Below, in pieces: positions 8,976 to 21,240 of a DNA stretch of 64,000 bases. The notes below the pieces were generated by a model. That model ran no database searches. It was not told the DNA's origin and worked only from the letters and a program-made list of their open reading frames with translations. Origin of the DNA: Carettochelys insculpta (Eukaryota; Chordata; Testudines; Carettochelyidae); NCBI RefSeq assembly GCF_033958435.1, contig NC_134161.1, positions 6,448,001 through 6,512,000 on the forward strand. The letters are read 5' to 3'. Position 1 is the first letter of the stretch; each line of letters starts with the position of its first letter. The position numbers were made by a program, and so were the translations under genes.

Positions 8976-11174
8976 GTTGCTCAAGCTGTTCGCTATAATC
9001 ATGAGAACAAGTACCTTACTTTTAACATCCCACCATCCCTGCTTCCTGAGATTCTCATGTACTAACAAACTTTGGGGGAATTTAAGAAAAATACTAAATA
9101 TCAGGACAGCCATGATAAAACTGCAGGAAATTGTAAGGTTGCCTTACCATGGTAAGCTTAATTCTGTGAACAACTGAGCTGTTCTTTTATAGGACTGATT
9201 TGAAAGACTGATTTCACATGTCCATTTCTTTCTGAAATTATTTGGTGGTCTTTTTTTTTTTTCTTCACCCAGTTTATCTTCTTGTTCTTTCACCTGTATT
9301 GCTGTCCAGTACCCACCAGTCTTTATGGTGCAGAAATAATAGTTTCACTGATCACTTTACAATTTGAGAAACAAAGCTGAACTGATTTATTTATTTATTT
9401 ACATTCTGCAATATTTGGATTAATGTTTCTTCAGTGGACATGATGAGAATTGGACATGGGAAGGGAACATGTATTACAAGAAATGTTATATTGTTTCATG
9501 TTTACTAGTCATAACACCATTCACTAGTTCTAGGTAAGTAATTTAGTTGGCGTGTTAACAAAGTGAATACTGCAGAGGACATAGGATTATCTGGAGAAAG
9601 TTTTGAATTGTAAATAGATATCTCTATAGTATTTTGTTATAAATATAATGTCACTCTTATTCCAAACAGTTCTGCATTTCTTAATCTCCAAATTGAATTA
9701 TTCTGCCTCCTGAGATTTCAAGATAGTTTATTTTTCCCCAAATGTTTTAATGCAGGCTTAGGACCCTCACTTTTATTTGAAATTCCCCCCTTTCTGTCGT
9801 GGCAGCTGCAAGTGATACTTATTAGGGGTGAATTGTATCTATTAAAAGAAGTGCAGCACAAAGTTTATGCACCACTGAAACCCTCCAAGTATGAATTAAG
9901 TGGGACTTAAGTAGCACATCAGCATTGTATGACTTTTGTCACCGTGACCTTCACTCTAATACTGCAGAACGAGGCTTGGTATTTTCTGTTGGTGTAATAA
10001 AACTCAAATGTATCATTCTACACTGACAATTGCAAACAACTTACTTTGGCATTTGTACCCAAATACTTATTAAGTAGGTGATTGTTTCCCGCAGTTGAAA
10101 ATTTAACATCCTGCTAAATCCCAAGACTGCTATTTAGTGTATTCTTCTTTAAACTAGTGATTTTATCTGATGATTTAAAACCAAAATGAAAAGTGATTCA
10201 GATCTGAAGTTGTTATGAGATTGGCTGGCTGCCAATCAGTAAAATTACTTGATTTCTCTTATAACGTTCAGTTTCCATCTTGTAGCAGAATTGTTCCCTC
10301 TATCACCCTGGAACAGGAGTTACATTGAACAGTGGTTGTACCACTAGCGATTGAAATGTAGTGGGGAAAAGAACTAGTCTGTGAATTAAAGCAGCAGAAT
10401 CCGGCCGAAAGTAACGGAGTGAATCCAAGTGTAATGTTAACTTTTTTTCTGTCCTTTGATTTGCATAATCGTCTTCTTACCTCCCATTTCAGCTAGCCCT
10501 AGAAGACTACAAAATTCCTGGTAATCTATTTTCTTTGTATATCTGGAGGCTTTTTCTCAAATGAGATCTTGTGTTCTGCATCACAGTGTGTCAAGGCCAT
10601 AATGTAACTCTCTGCTGCATTTCACCCCACTTATCCTGATGGGTCAGCTCTCTCCAGCCTGGATTCAGCAAGCATGTGCTTTTCAATGAGAGTTAAGCCC
10701 CAGCTTATCGTGAAGGATATGCTTATGGTTTAGATCCTTAAAAGGGCTGTCCCAGGGGATGAGGGGGACTGGAGTAACTCCCAGTGTCCCAGGCATGAGC
10801 CAGGGACAACATCCCCTTGTGCAACCCCCCATCTCCAACCACAACCTTGCCCCCTTACTTCCCTCCCCAGTGAAGTTCTGGGGGTTACCTGGCGCAAGGC
10901 GCAATAGCGGGTGGCAGCAGTAGGAGGGTTTGAGGGACCCCTTGCCCCACCCCCATACTCACCACACGGGTGATGTGAGTGGCAGCATTTTGCACCTCTC
11001 TCTTCTGTGCCCACCCCCGCTCAGCCCCCTGAGCCCTGCTTCTCTCCAGGGTGCAGAGGTAGCTTGCTGCTGCTGCAGAGAAGCAGGGCTCAGTAGGCTG
11101 GGAGGGTGTACTCTGACATGGCAAAGCGGGCTGCCACCTGCACCACCTATGTGGTGAGTGCAGGAGAGGGAGTC
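8976..11174. other. Unrecognised stretch; GC-rich at 10.7-11.17 kb
   Basis: The first 1.7 kb is AT-rich and unremarkable apart from an (ATTT)n run near 9385-9402. From about 10700 it becomes GC-rich with overlapping open frames on both strands (up to 98 codons). These look like composition effects, perhaps from an unidentified repeat. No coding family is recognised. Confidence 0.35.
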
Positions 11175-11320
11175 CCAGTCAGGCCACATCCTGCCTGACT
11201 GAATTGACTCTGTCAGCTCTGGCCTTCCTTTTGACCGGGACTCCCTCCTTTTCATGAACCTGTATATTTAGACCCTACTGTGGAATCCCCACTCATGCAT
11301 CTACTCATGCATTCATCCAG
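11175..11320 (+). mobile_element. Penelope-like 3' UTR fragment
   Basis: GACTCTGTCAGCTCTGGCCT, TTTTGACCGGGACTCCCTCC and CCACTCATGCATCT match the segment just upstream of the ribozyme-like region in the PLE copies at 30.6 and 47.2 kb. It stops where the CTGATGA core would begin. Confidence 0.55.
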
Positions 11321-11744
11321 TAGTTGTGTGGGTTACATTCTTATTTTACACACCTGACTGACTAACCGTCCTACCCTTCCCCTCATCATCTTCTTGCTTC
11401 TAATGTATTTTTAGGCTGTTTTGTTGTTGCCGTTTGGGTCTCTAGCTAGTCTGAGCTCATTTTGTGCTTTTTCTAATTTTGTCCCTATATACTTGTATTA
11501 TTTATATTCATTCTTTGTAGTTTGACCTAGTTTTCATTTTTTGTAGAGTTTACTTTTTGTCGCATTATGCTTATTAGTTAATTTATCCTTGTGATTTCTT
11601 CAGAATGAGGATCCCTTTTAGCTAGGGAAAGAGAAGATCTGAACTGGGTAGCAGGCAGTAACCACACACTAAAGAAGAGATATCCTTCATCAGGCTAGCC
11701 TGACAGCCTTTGCACAATGTCTGTACAGCTTTTGGAAGATATAG
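11321..11744. other. No recognised feature
   Basis: T-rich sequence without repeats I can name. Confidence 0.4.
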
Positions 11745-11995
11745 TAACATGTAGCACTTTTACATGTTCAGAGTACTGTGCAAACATCAACTAATAAACC
11801 TGCATAACCACACACAAATGCACAGGGCGATGGTGGGCAAATATTGCCTGGATTTTGACAATGGGGAAATCAAACAGAAAGCGCAAGCGCCTTGCCCAAG
11901 GCCATTCATGGAGTAAGTCACAGAGCCAAGATTAGAGTTCAGGGTCCTGACACTTGGTCCTGTGCTCAGTCCTCCAAGTGACTCTGTTCTAAGAC
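11745..11995 (-). mobile_element. MIR-type ancient SINE, minus strand
   Basis: On the plus strand: a reduced AGTACTGTGCAAACATCAAC tail region, AATGGGGAAATC, CTTGCCCAAGGCCATTCATG, CAGAGCCAAGATTAGAGTTC and GACACTTGGTCCTGTGCTCA. This is the reverse complement of the standard amniote MIR layout. Confidence 0.75.
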
Positions 11996-12476
11996 TTAAG
12001 TTTCCAATTTACAGCAGGTTTTTCTGCCTCACTTATGTACAGTAAACATTTTTAATGGCCAATATCTTACACGCAGTACTTACAATAAATAGAATACAAG
12101 ATCTAAAATGTAGTACATGATCCTCTCCAGACAGAGTCTGTGAGTGCAGCTGTACCCAGTTCAACCTGTTCCAACTGGTAATATAATTTATGGGACAAAT
12201 TTTGGATGCAGTTCTCTTAAGTAGGCCATGTTTTACAGACCTATATTCACTGGTTATATTAAGAGATCTTTACTTCAATTGTTTTTCTCTACCTGTCATA
12301 TAATTTGCACAGGTAAGTGGTTAAGTTACCTTCTGAGGATTAGATTCTAAGACCAAACCAGTTTAACTTGGTGATTGTTTAGTTTGGTTTCTTGCCATAT
12401 TTTTTTTTTTCGGAACAATCTGTTCCCATGAGAGTGCCACCATTCCACCCCCCCCATTACTACAAATATATGCTGT
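11996..12476. other. No recognised feature
   Basis: Contains a T-run (about 12400) and a C-run (about 12450). Nothing else stands out. Confidence 0.4.
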
Positions 12477-12526
12477 ATTAATAAATGAATAAATAATTAA
12501 TAATAAATTAATAAATGAATAAATGA
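12477..12526. repeat. AT-rich (AATA/AATGAATA)n simple repeat
   Basis: Repeated ATAAATGAATAAAT units with a central TAATAATAAATT variant. Confidence 0.75.
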
Positions 12527-14838
12527 TTCCATGTCTTTCAGATCATGGTCTAGATTATTTTACATGAAATATAAAATTTCATGTAACCTTTCTTTGCATA
12601 GCCCAAACAAGTTCCAGTACCGCTTCTGTGTGCAGCAGTTATTTGCATGTAAATCGAACTTTTTAAACACTTCTTTCATCCTTCAGTGGCATATCTCCCA
12701 TCTCCATCAACATGTGCTCTAATCCTCCTAAACATTTCATGCACAGCTGTCCCATCCATAGGATGGTTGGGGCAGCAGTCCAAGCTCTGTGCTGGGAGGG
12801 GTCCCGCAGCAGCTGACTCATCTGACCAATGGAAGGGGCCACAGAGTTTAGGGTGGCCTAGGGGATTACCTAGCGGGTCTAACAGTAGAAACCAGCATGA
12901 CCCTGAACCCTTCTCACCTTCCTCTGAGCTTTGCTTCATTGCAGTGGCAGGAAAGGGGAGCATCCCAGCCCCAGCCCCCACCTGCTACCTTCTGCTTCCA
13001 CGAGTCCAGCTTCTTGTTACAGATTTGAGCCACAGCCTCAACTGGAATGAATCAACATCGCTCTATTATCTTCCATACAATTGTGCTAGCCAGCCAGATG
13101 CAAACTGTGCATATGTAGTGGGCTTACTATCGATTAAAACAGTATATGCTAAAAATACACAGTTGAGCATCCAGAACCAGAGTTTAAAGATGCTGCAGTT
13201 TAGCAAGGTGTTTTAACTTCACCAAATCTGGGTTTGTGTAGGGAAATGAGAGAATGCAAAAGCACAGGTGTTATTTGGAATTAACTGCTCTTTACTCAGG
13301 GTCAAGGGGTGAATTGGCATGTGACTTGAGCAAAGGAGTTCAAAAAATGATTAAATATTTACCCAGTAAAAAAAAAATTGCAGGTCTGCAGAATAAATAT
13401 GCAGTACGCTCTCTGTTTTCATTCCAATAATTCCATAACAATAATTTACAGCAGAAAGGGCACCAAAAATCTAGTACACACCTGTGCAAAGCAGAGAGAC
13501 TTACCATCTGTAATTCTCCACACGATATGACCTCCTTGAAGCCTTCCCCCACCCCCAGTGCACATTTTAAATCTTCAGCTGTACGTAGAGCTGGGCATTA
13601 AATGCTTCCCCTTTCAGTGAAAATATTTTAAGTTTTCAATTGAGTTTTCCTAGTTTTGCATTGGGACGAATCCAAGACCTTTTGAAACAGTTCACAAAAA
13701 AAACTGTAGGGGGGGCACTGAGTTATGGGAGATCCAGGCTCAAGCTCTTTTCTGCCTGATTTATCTCTCTCTCTGTGGTTACGATCAGAAATTCCATCCC
13801 CGGACAGGAGAAACCTTCTTGGCAACAAATTTGTCAAAACAGGTATGTTTCCAGGAAAAAGTTCAGTTGGGACAAACTTGGTATCTTCCCAATTTTGTCA
13901 GAAAATTCCTGACCCTTTTGAGCTGTATAAGTCACAGAAAAATAAAAATAACAAAATCTTTAAGACAGAAATAAAATCTAGAGCAACAGTTTCAGCTGGA
14001 GTAAATTCTCATCACTCCCTTGATGTCAATAGGGGGATGCTGATTCCTGCCAGCAGAAAACCTGACCTTTTTACTTCTGCTGAGGCCAGAACTGAGGATC
14101 ATAATTGCATACCCCTCTTGGGACTCTGAGCTTAAGATTTTACACCCCTTCCACAAAGGGTGGCAATTCAAGCCTGAGGTTTATGCACCACTTACGCCCA
14201 TAGCGTTTTGCCTTACAAGTCCGAGAGGGCCAAAAATTTGGTGCTGTTGCATTGCAGGAGGGGAAAGTTTCACCAACTGGGCTGTTTAATGCTTTCCTCC
14301 TCTGATTTCAATTGTACCTGCTTCTAGAAGAGGTACAGAATCTGTCCTTCAGTTAATGAAAATGTAGGCCTGAGCTGCACCTATTTTTTACCATACATAT
14401 TGGTTAGGATTGGGGGTTTTGTTTTCCAGCTCATAGCAGTATACCTGTACAATCTATAGTGGGAGCACAGTTATTTCAGTATAAAAGTGCCTTTTCAGGA
14501 TATAACTTATTTCCCTTCCTGTGTACAGGAGAAAGCCGTACCAGTATGAACACATCAGCTCTATATTGATATAGTTAAAGCAGCACTGACTTCTGAACAT
14601 GGGCAATGCTGAAGTGAACTTCTCATCGAGACTTATGAAATATATCTAAATTATAGACTTCTGCCAACTTAGTTATGTCAGCCAGGGCTGTGAAAAGCTC
14701 TGATCCTTGATTGACCTATTGGTGCTGGCAGAAATCTAGACACAGTTATACTAGCTAAAACTTAACCTTTAGTGGTATAGTTTTTTTTTCTCTTCTGGGA
14801 GAGATTTACTACTTGGGTGAAACAAACAACTTGGCCAA
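12527..14838. other. Unrecognised stretch
   Basis: 12690-13010 is GC-rich and holds a 176-codon plus-strand frame with no protein signature. 13560-13930 contains AAAATATTTTAAGTTTTC-like text resembling the AT-rich repeat at 24.4 kb. 14380-14640 has weak palindromic TATA-rich text (CAGTATACCTG, GTACCAGTATGA) that may be an old MITE. None is firm enough for its own entry. Confidence 0.3.
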
Positions 14839-15015
14839 TACATGCTGCATACGTGTTAGGAGTGCTTTGTTGGGATGGTACACCAATACTCCTATGCTGG
14901 CAAAGTGCTTCTAGGATAATCATTGTGGCAGTGTATTTACGAGCAAGACTCGGGAAGGCCTGGGAACTGGACTTGATGACCTCTTGAGGTCCCTTCCAGT
15001 TCTTAAATTCTATGA
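14839..15015 (+). mobile_element. CR1 3' end carrying a foreign ~130-bp segment
   Basis: The last part (from 14962 GGGAACTGGAC through CTTGATGACCTCTTGAGGTC and CTATGAT) is a normal CR1 tail. Upstream of it, 14839-14961 is not usual CR1 sequence, yet it matches, almost base for base, the insert at 26931-27063 in the other CR1. The copy is 5'-truncated within that segment. Both copies therefore seem to descend from one CR1 lineage with a composite 3' region. Confidence 0.75.
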
Positions 15016-16194
15016 TCTTATCATTTCATTTAGACACAAAGTGGTACCTGTTTTGCTGTGTTGAATATTGGGGGACTATTTGATCAAACGTGACTGTTGT
15101 CTTTTTTTGTAATTAACCTGTAAAATGGGAAGAAGTTCTTTATGCAGTCTTTCAAAGCAAATATTAACATAATCTTTGTAATACTTCAAAAAAGGAGTTT
15201 TTGATAGATCCTTTTAGCTGTCTTTTATTTGCTGCACTTTACCTGTTTACAGGATTTGTTTTTCCATCTTTTCAAAGAATTCTGTTGGAAACTTAAACAA
15301 TATCACACAAACAAACTGCAGGTGCATTTGTAACCCAGTAAACCACAACAACAAGAGGCCTGAGCTGGAGATAATATACATGGAATAAACACATCAGGTG
15401 ACACTGAATTCTTTTCATCTTAAATAAAGGAAAGCTATTTGCTTCGCATTGTTGTAAGCTGGACATTTCACTCATGAAAAGCAAAGCAAAAACTTTTGTA
15501 CTCAGCAGATTAAACTTTAAACAGAGAAATCTTCTTGAATTCTCAGCAGCTTTTGTCGTCCCCTGGCATTGTGCATAATTACATGCAAATTATAAGAAAA
15601 ATTACTCCTTCCGCACTGAATTTTCATCAAAAAACACTGATGTGCAGCATCTTTGTTTATTATGCCTCAGGTTTACAGCATAACCATATGGTCAGAGCAG
15701 CGCATGGACAAAGAAGAAGTGGAATCACAAGGCTGCTGTCTGTGGTGCTGGTAGAGTTCCCTTCCCTGGGGAAAAAAGACATATTGTTGTGGAATGGGGT
15801 CGCTCCTAGATGGTTCTGTTGCAGGTAATCTGGCAAGTTCTTTTTCCCTCGTGTGAACAAGTTAAGTGTTGGTACAACTGTGCCAATGTAAGCCAGACAG
15901 TGTAAACTTGACCTATCTAAAGTCAATTCTTGTGGAAAAGTTGATCTCTGGGAGCATCAGTGTTTGACCTGAGATACCTGGAAGAGAGGACTGCCTGAGG
16001 GCTGTCTATGATAGCAAGTTTTATGGGTAGATAACACAAGACTCCATATTAAAAAATTAGTTCTCCTCTAACCAGAAGGCAACTTGCAAAGCCCAAGTAT
16101 TCTGCTACCACTCAACAGACAGGTTACACTGTTGTTGGGTGGGTGACAGGGCACCAAAAGAAACAGGCAATGTTAGATGACGAGGAGGGATAGT
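15016..16194. other. No recognised feature
   Basis: Mostly AT-rich unique-looking sequence. No clear repeat or exon. Confidence 0.4.
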
Positions 16195-16338
16195 CTTATG
16201 CATAAGACACAGAGCTGAGATTCAGGTGATTTGAGGTTAATTCCCAGGTCAGCTGTTGACTTTCCGTGTGACCTTGACCAAGCCATTGATTAATCATAAG
16301 CTTGACTGTGTGTCTGTGTAAGATAGACATCTCATAAG
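16195..16338 (+). mobile_element. MIR-type ancient SINE, 5' half
   Basis: GAGATTCAGGTGATTTGAGG, TTAATTCCCAGGTCAGCTG, TTTCCGTGTGACCTTGACCA and AAGCCATTGATTAATC follow the MIR order of SINE head, B-box-like segment and GTGTGACCTTGG core. A hAT-type MITE cuts it at 16339. Confidence 0.6.
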
Positions 16339-16518
16339 CAGTGTTCCCTCTATTTTTTTTCCATACATGGGTGGAATAAATTTTATTTGCACCAAGGCAT
16401 GTGTGGATGTGCCACCAATAGAAACATATGATATCTGTGGACACTCTGCTAATCAGCTGGGTGGCACCTGAATCTCTCCTGGATGACCTCCCAAGCACTC
16501 CTCTTACTGGGAACACTG
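16339..16518 (+). mobile_element. hAT-type MITE, 180 bp
   Basis: The ends are CAGTGTTCCCTC and GGGAACACTG, an inverted pair typical of hAT elements. The interior shows TTTGCACCAAGGCATGTGTG, CACCAATAGAAACATATGA and AATCAGCTGGGTGGCACCTG. Flanking 8-mers CTCATAAG and GTCAGAAT are only weakly alike (5 of 8). Related copies lie at 22111, 29963 and 31647. Confidence 0.75.
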
Positions 16519-16830
16519 GTCAGAATGGAGTTTTATTACCCCTGAGAGGTAATACCCCTGGGATGCCCAGATTACCCTGAGAGGGGGCCTGGTGAGAGCA
16601 GCTGGTGGGCTACTATACCTCTCCTGTACAACTGAATGGGTCATGGAAGAGTCTTGTTTTAACAGTCCACCTGGAACTGGATAGAAACTGTACCAGAAAC
16701 ACGGCTCCCAAAGGGGAGCATGGTAAAATTGAATTGTGTTGGAATCCCCTCCCCACCTGGCACCCTGCACTCCTGGGGCTGTACAATCGTATTCTGCCCC
16801 TTACTATGGCTGGATTGCAAAGCTCCAATC
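16519..16830. other. No recognised feature
   Basis: Short overlapping frames only; no repeat identified. Confidence 0.35.
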
Positions 16831-16834
16831 CAGC

Positions 16835-16990
16835 CCTCAGTGTGTCTGTGCCTCAGTTTTCTTCCTGTGCAATGGGGATAACAACACTGTGTTTTCAGCC
16901 CAGCTAGGAAAACTCTTTGGGACAGGAACTGTTTCTTACAATGTGTATGTACAGCGCCTAGCATACCAGGTTCCTACTCTTATTTGCAGC
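16835..16990 (+). mobile_element. MIR-type ancient SINE
   Basis: CTGTGCCTCAGTTTTCTTCC, TGCAATGGGGATAACAACAC, CTCTTTGGGACAGGAACTGT and TACAGCGCCTAGCATA match the 3' two-thirds of amniote MIR-like SINEs. Confidence 0.7.
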
Positions 16991-18249
16991 TTCTAGGAGA
17001 TAGTGTAATATAAACAACACCACATTCATGCACGTACAACATAAGGCTTGTGAAAGTGGCAGGCTGTCTGTCTAAGGAATTGGTTTGTTCCCAGCTCACT
17101 GCAGACTCCTGAGGTATAAACTTCTCTAAACCAGCCTCAATAATGCAACTCAACAGCTGAGAACAGCTAAAGTCATTGAACTCTAGGCCAGCAACAGCCA
17201 ACATGTGGTAAAAACTTCCTTTTGCTGCCATCCTGGCCTGGATTTGCATTGGTGACCTAATGGTGAAAGGAACGGTTCCCTGTACATCTGAAACTGGCCA
17301 GATGGAAATTTGCTAGCTAGCCACAGAGGACAGAGTGTGCGTCTCAGCTCTACCTTGGAGAGAGCTCTTCTAGGGGTGAGGCGGGGATTGCAATCTGTCT
17401 CGCCGGTTCAATCTTTGTTAAGGCTGGAAACAGTGGGTGAGAGTTTGGGGGGTGGATTTTGTGATGTGGACGTTTTTCCACTGGGGACCTGGCCTGAGAC
17501 AATCATGTCAGCAGAGCATCAGTTCTGCCTTCCGTCTCCCACTAAGAAAGGAGCTGAATGCAGAAGCTTTCTGCACTCATTGCTTTTTCCTGGGACAAAT
17601 TGTTTTTGTTCCAGCAAGCTGAGTGGCAGCTGATATAATCGCTAATACTGAGAGCGATAATTCTGCAGGGCTGTAACCTGCATCTGCTGGCTTGTTTGTT
17701 CTTCCCAGGGAGAGAAGGGCTTGATGCTGTTAGGTGGACTATGCTGTATTGTATTACTCAATAAGAGCACTTCTCTGTCTCTCATTTTTCAAACTGAAAA
17801 GAAAAGCGCATGTGATACCATCACATGGCTTCCTTCCAAAACCTGTAGTTCCTTATAATGTCAGCATGGCCTAGCCACTTTTTCTAGAAACTGCCCAAAG
17901 CATTTTCTCTTCCTGTTTCAGGGAACTCTATTGTCTCCACATCAAAATGTGGTTAAGAGTGAATAAGGACCATAGAATTTCCTTTATGTACTTTGCCCCA
18001 TCCTGCAGAAAAAAAATCCACAGGAGGAGAGGACTGGTCTAGGAGAAGAAGGATTATAGCCAAGATGGACTTAACCTTTTCTCTTTAAACCTTGGTTCTT
18101 GTTGTTGCTCTTAAACCAGATTCCTTTGAAATTGTGTATGTCAACAGGGGTGCAGGGGGAGGGAGGAGTGGGTACAGGGTTTTGTGAATTGTCCAGTTTT
18201 GGAGCCATTTTACCTTATACCGCTTTAAGAGCTGTTTTTTCCCTCTCCA
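16991..18249. other. No recognised feature
   Basis: Unremarkable sequence with short random frames. Confidence 0.4.
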
Positions 18250-19000
18250 AAGGCTAGGAAGTCAAATGGGAGAAGCTCTCCCTCAGGGTCTCCCAAATCT
18301 GCAGCCTGTCCTGAGGGGCCTGGCAGATGGTGGCTGTGCTTAGCTGCTCATAGGCATGCCCTTTGCGGCCAGCGGCTCCCCACACCCTGGGAGGAAGGCC
18401 ATCCCCTTCCCCTCCACAATGTTGTTCAGGGCAAAACAAGGCTCCACAATGTGGTGAGTCTTGCACTCCCCAGCATCGAGGTGGGTGAGCCAGCACCTGA
18501 ACTACGCCCTGAGGTGGCTGAAGGCACACTTGGCTTGCACCCTGGCGCAGTTCAGGCAGGCATTGAATAGTTCCTGTCTGGGATGCAGCCGTCTGGTCTA
18601 GGGCTTCATCCCCTCGCCATGCAGAGTGTCCTCTTCATGTCCCCAGTTGCCAGCTCACAGTGGGGGATGAATGTGCTCACCTCCGTCTTTGAGCACAGGC
18701 TGGAGTTGCAGAACACATTGGTGTCATGTGCCCGGCCTGCTCACCCAACATAAATGTGCAGTGGTCGACCAGAGACTGCAGCGCAATGCAGTAGCCCTTG
18801 CGGGTGATGTATTTGGCTGTGTTTGCCCTGGGGCATGGATCAGAATGTGGGTCCTATTGATGACCCCAGTGCAGTTTGGGAACCCCAGCATGGTGAATCC
18901 AGCCACGACTTCTTCAAGGTCTCCCAGATGGATGATCATCCGTAGCAGGATGGTATTGATGGAGATCATGACCTGCAGAGGGAGGTGAATGAACACACAT
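18250..19000 (-). pseudogene. PIF/Harbinger transposase pseudogene
   Basis: On the minus strand this reads as a decayed Harbinger (HARBI1-like) DDE transposase, the enzyme that excises and inserts elements flanked by 3-bp TSDs. The open stretch at 18996-18724 contains GFPNCTGVINRTHILIHAPG, matching the GFPNC-GxIDGTHIxI motif around the second catalytic acidic residue, but the Asp is Asn (VIN). Downstream, after a frame change, RQELFNACLNCAR and then QAKCAFSHLRA appear. The latter matches the final (V)E-x-AFGRLK block, with the catalytic Glu replaced by Lys, and is followed by a stop. FALNNIVEGKG is the C-terminal LHNIxExxG block. At least one frameshift and one in-frame stop are present. The copy cannot make active enzyme. 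Confidence 0.75.
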
Positions 19001-19184
19001 GACAGGGGCTGAGGGAGGGAGTCCTGGGGCCCTGGGGGGTCCCTGGCCCCGTTTCATCCCCTCCCCCTGAGCTCTCTGAGAGCCCCACCCCCGTGAGGCT
19101 ACCCCTCAGGTGCAGGGCTGTGCAAGGGTGGGACAACGTGGGGAGTAAAGACACTTGCAAGTGTCCGCAGCTACACACATGCTG

Positions 19185-19318
19185 GCACTTTGAAGTTGCC
19201 GCGGGAGAGAATTAGCCGAATGAAGTGCTGCATATTCATCGAAGCACTTCATTAGTAATCTCCCATCACCCTGATTACCATGCCCCCTTTGACGCTGGGG
19301 GCAAGTGTAGACAAGCCC
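19185..19318. mobile_element. Terminal region of the Harbinger element
   Basis: It ends in GCAAGTGTAGACAAGCCC, the inverted form of the GGGCTTGTCTACACTTGC terminus used by Harbinger MITEs here. Inside it, TGCATATTCATCGAAGCACT / TCATTAGTAA closely resembles the subterminal block of the MITE at 55197-55632, so the two are probably related. I could not find the opposite terminus left of 18250. Confidence 0.6.
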
Positions 19319-20904
19319 ACAGCATGTTAACCTTCATGGTTCAACTGTTAATCCAAACTTTAGCTGCTTGAAGATAAGAGGAACAACTTCCATCTCCTTT
19401 TTAACCAGTAGTAGAGTATTTTGTAAACTGTTTGAGGTAGGTTTTACGAGCTTCTGGGAGAAACACGGGACTCGAAGGGGGCACTGGTCTGGCATTTCCT
19501 ATGCCCCATTTAGAGGATTTAAGTGAGGCCTAGTATACCTTGTCCACATCATTTGTACAGGAGTATGTCATGTGGGATGAGGAGACACCAGAGAATATTC
19601 ATGTGTCTGAAAGGGGGTGGTACAAGCTAACTACATTGAACACGTTGTGTGTGGAAATGGGATGTGCGCTTGTCCCCTAACTCTTTTGATATCCACAAGT
19701 CATTGCACATATTAAAGGGACTGACATCTATTTCTACCCTAAGGGTTGCTGCAGGCCTTATTGCCTTCCTCCTCTTCCACCCTAGCTCACTTACCAGATA
19801 TGTTTTTCACCTCTGTCCTAGTCTGCTCCCATTCTCACCTTTAAGTCTCTCTCTCTCCAGCCACAGCTGTACTGTTGTCTGATTGGCAAAGAGCCAACCT
19901 TGTGGTTCTTGACAGTTACAAAGGGTGGATTGCGAGTGAAACAATATTATTCAAAAGAAAAAAAAAAAGCCCTTCTTTAATCTGCAGTAAGGTCTGATGT
20001 GAATTATGATTAACTAAGATGCAGATGGGGTGCATGCGTGGTTACAAAGTATTTTCTGCTAATGGAGGTATATTCCTCTTTTTTGTAATTAAAGGTGGGA
20101 TTTTAATTTCACCCGAGACTTTTTCTCTTAAGTCACTTCGCACTTTGGTAAACCCTGCACTACATTTGTTTGTAGACATGATTCTTAGTTACTCTGGCAT
20201 TATGAGCGGGGTCTTTAAGTGGGCAGCACCAGACTATGGAGACCCTCCCTCCTGGCAAAAGAGCCTCTCCAGCGTTTGCTTAGAGCTGGTGTTAGGGCTT
20301 TATGTTTGCCCTGATCTCAGCATAATGGGTGTGAGTCTAGAAAACACTTCATTCCACCTATTTTCTCCTTCTTATTGGGGCCATAAGGTAGCAGAACATA
20401 AATTAGAGCAGCTTTGGGGTTGCTGTCGCTTACAGCAGGGCCTGGGAATCCAGAACAGGGAAAAGGCAAAGGTGGCTTAAAACAGTACATATGCACACAG
20501 ACACGCATGTGTGCACACCCCGCACCCCCACCCCAAAGGCAGGAATAGAAGAACAAAGCATTGTTCTTGTGTAATTTGAGACGAGCTTGCATGGAGAGCC
20601 AGGAGACCTGCCCCTCCTGTATTATTATGTTGTATGTTGACTATGTCTTGGTTCAGATTTGCTATCCCGCACCAAGCAAGAAAAAGAAAGCAAAACAGTG
20701 AAAAAGGCAAAATGGTCCAGGAGTTACTTCTAGGAACAAGAGCCAAGGACTGGAGGATTTGAACCCAGGCATACAACGCTAGTAAACAACCACAGTCTCT
20801 TCCTCCCCCTGGGGTAACTTTAACCTAGTTACTCCCTGTGACTCCACAATGCACAGAATTTGCAAACGCTGAAGTGTCCAACTTTGAGTATCTGACTGAA
20901 GCCA
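19319..20904. other. No recognised feature
   Basis: An A-run near 19957-19968 and a 153-codon plus-strand frame (20019-20480) without domain signature. No repeat family recognised. Confidence 0.35.
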
Positions 20905-21150
20905 GGTCTACACTGTGGGGAAAAATCAATTTAAAATAGATAACTTCAGCTACGTGAACTGCGTAGCTGGAGTCGACGTACCCTGAATCAATTTTTCCTG
21001 ACATTCCCACAGCAGGAGATCGATGGGACAAACTATCCTGTTGACTTCCCTTACTCCTTGCAACTGCCAGGAGTACAAGGGTCAGCGGTGGAGCCCACAT
21101 TGTTTGATTTAGCACCGTCTCCACTAGGCACGCGAACCTGAACCCTGGAA
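20905..21150. mobile_element. Harbinger-type MITE, CTACGTGAA palindrome family
   Basis: It begins GGTCTACACTGTGGGGAA, then AATCAATTT, then the palindromic centre CTTCAGCTACGTGAACTGCG / TAGCTGGAGTCGACGTA, as in the chelonian MITE family. Related text occurs in the copies at 47632 and 57617. The right terminus is unclear because the downstream part is rearranged. Confidence 0.6.
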
Positions 21151-21240
21151 GATCGACTGCCGCTGTATGCAGGCAGCTGTTTTAACTGTATGTATGTATG
21201 ATCGACTGCCGCTGTATGTTCCCAGACAGCTGTTTTAACT
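21151..21240. repeat. 49-bp tandem duplication
   Basis: GATCGACTGCCGCTGTATG recurs at 21151 and 21200, each copy followed by a (G/A)CAGCTGTTTTAACT block. A (GTAT)n run at about 21187-21199 links them. The unit derives from the end of the adjoining MITE. Confidence 0.75.

Noticed and set aside
12686..13216. 176-codon plus-strand open frame
   Set aside because: GC-rich composition, no family motif, and an overlapping 101-codon frame on the opposite strand.
20019..20480. 153-codon plus-strand open frame
   Set aside because: Hydrophobic start, but no recognisable domain, no splice context and no relatives that I know.
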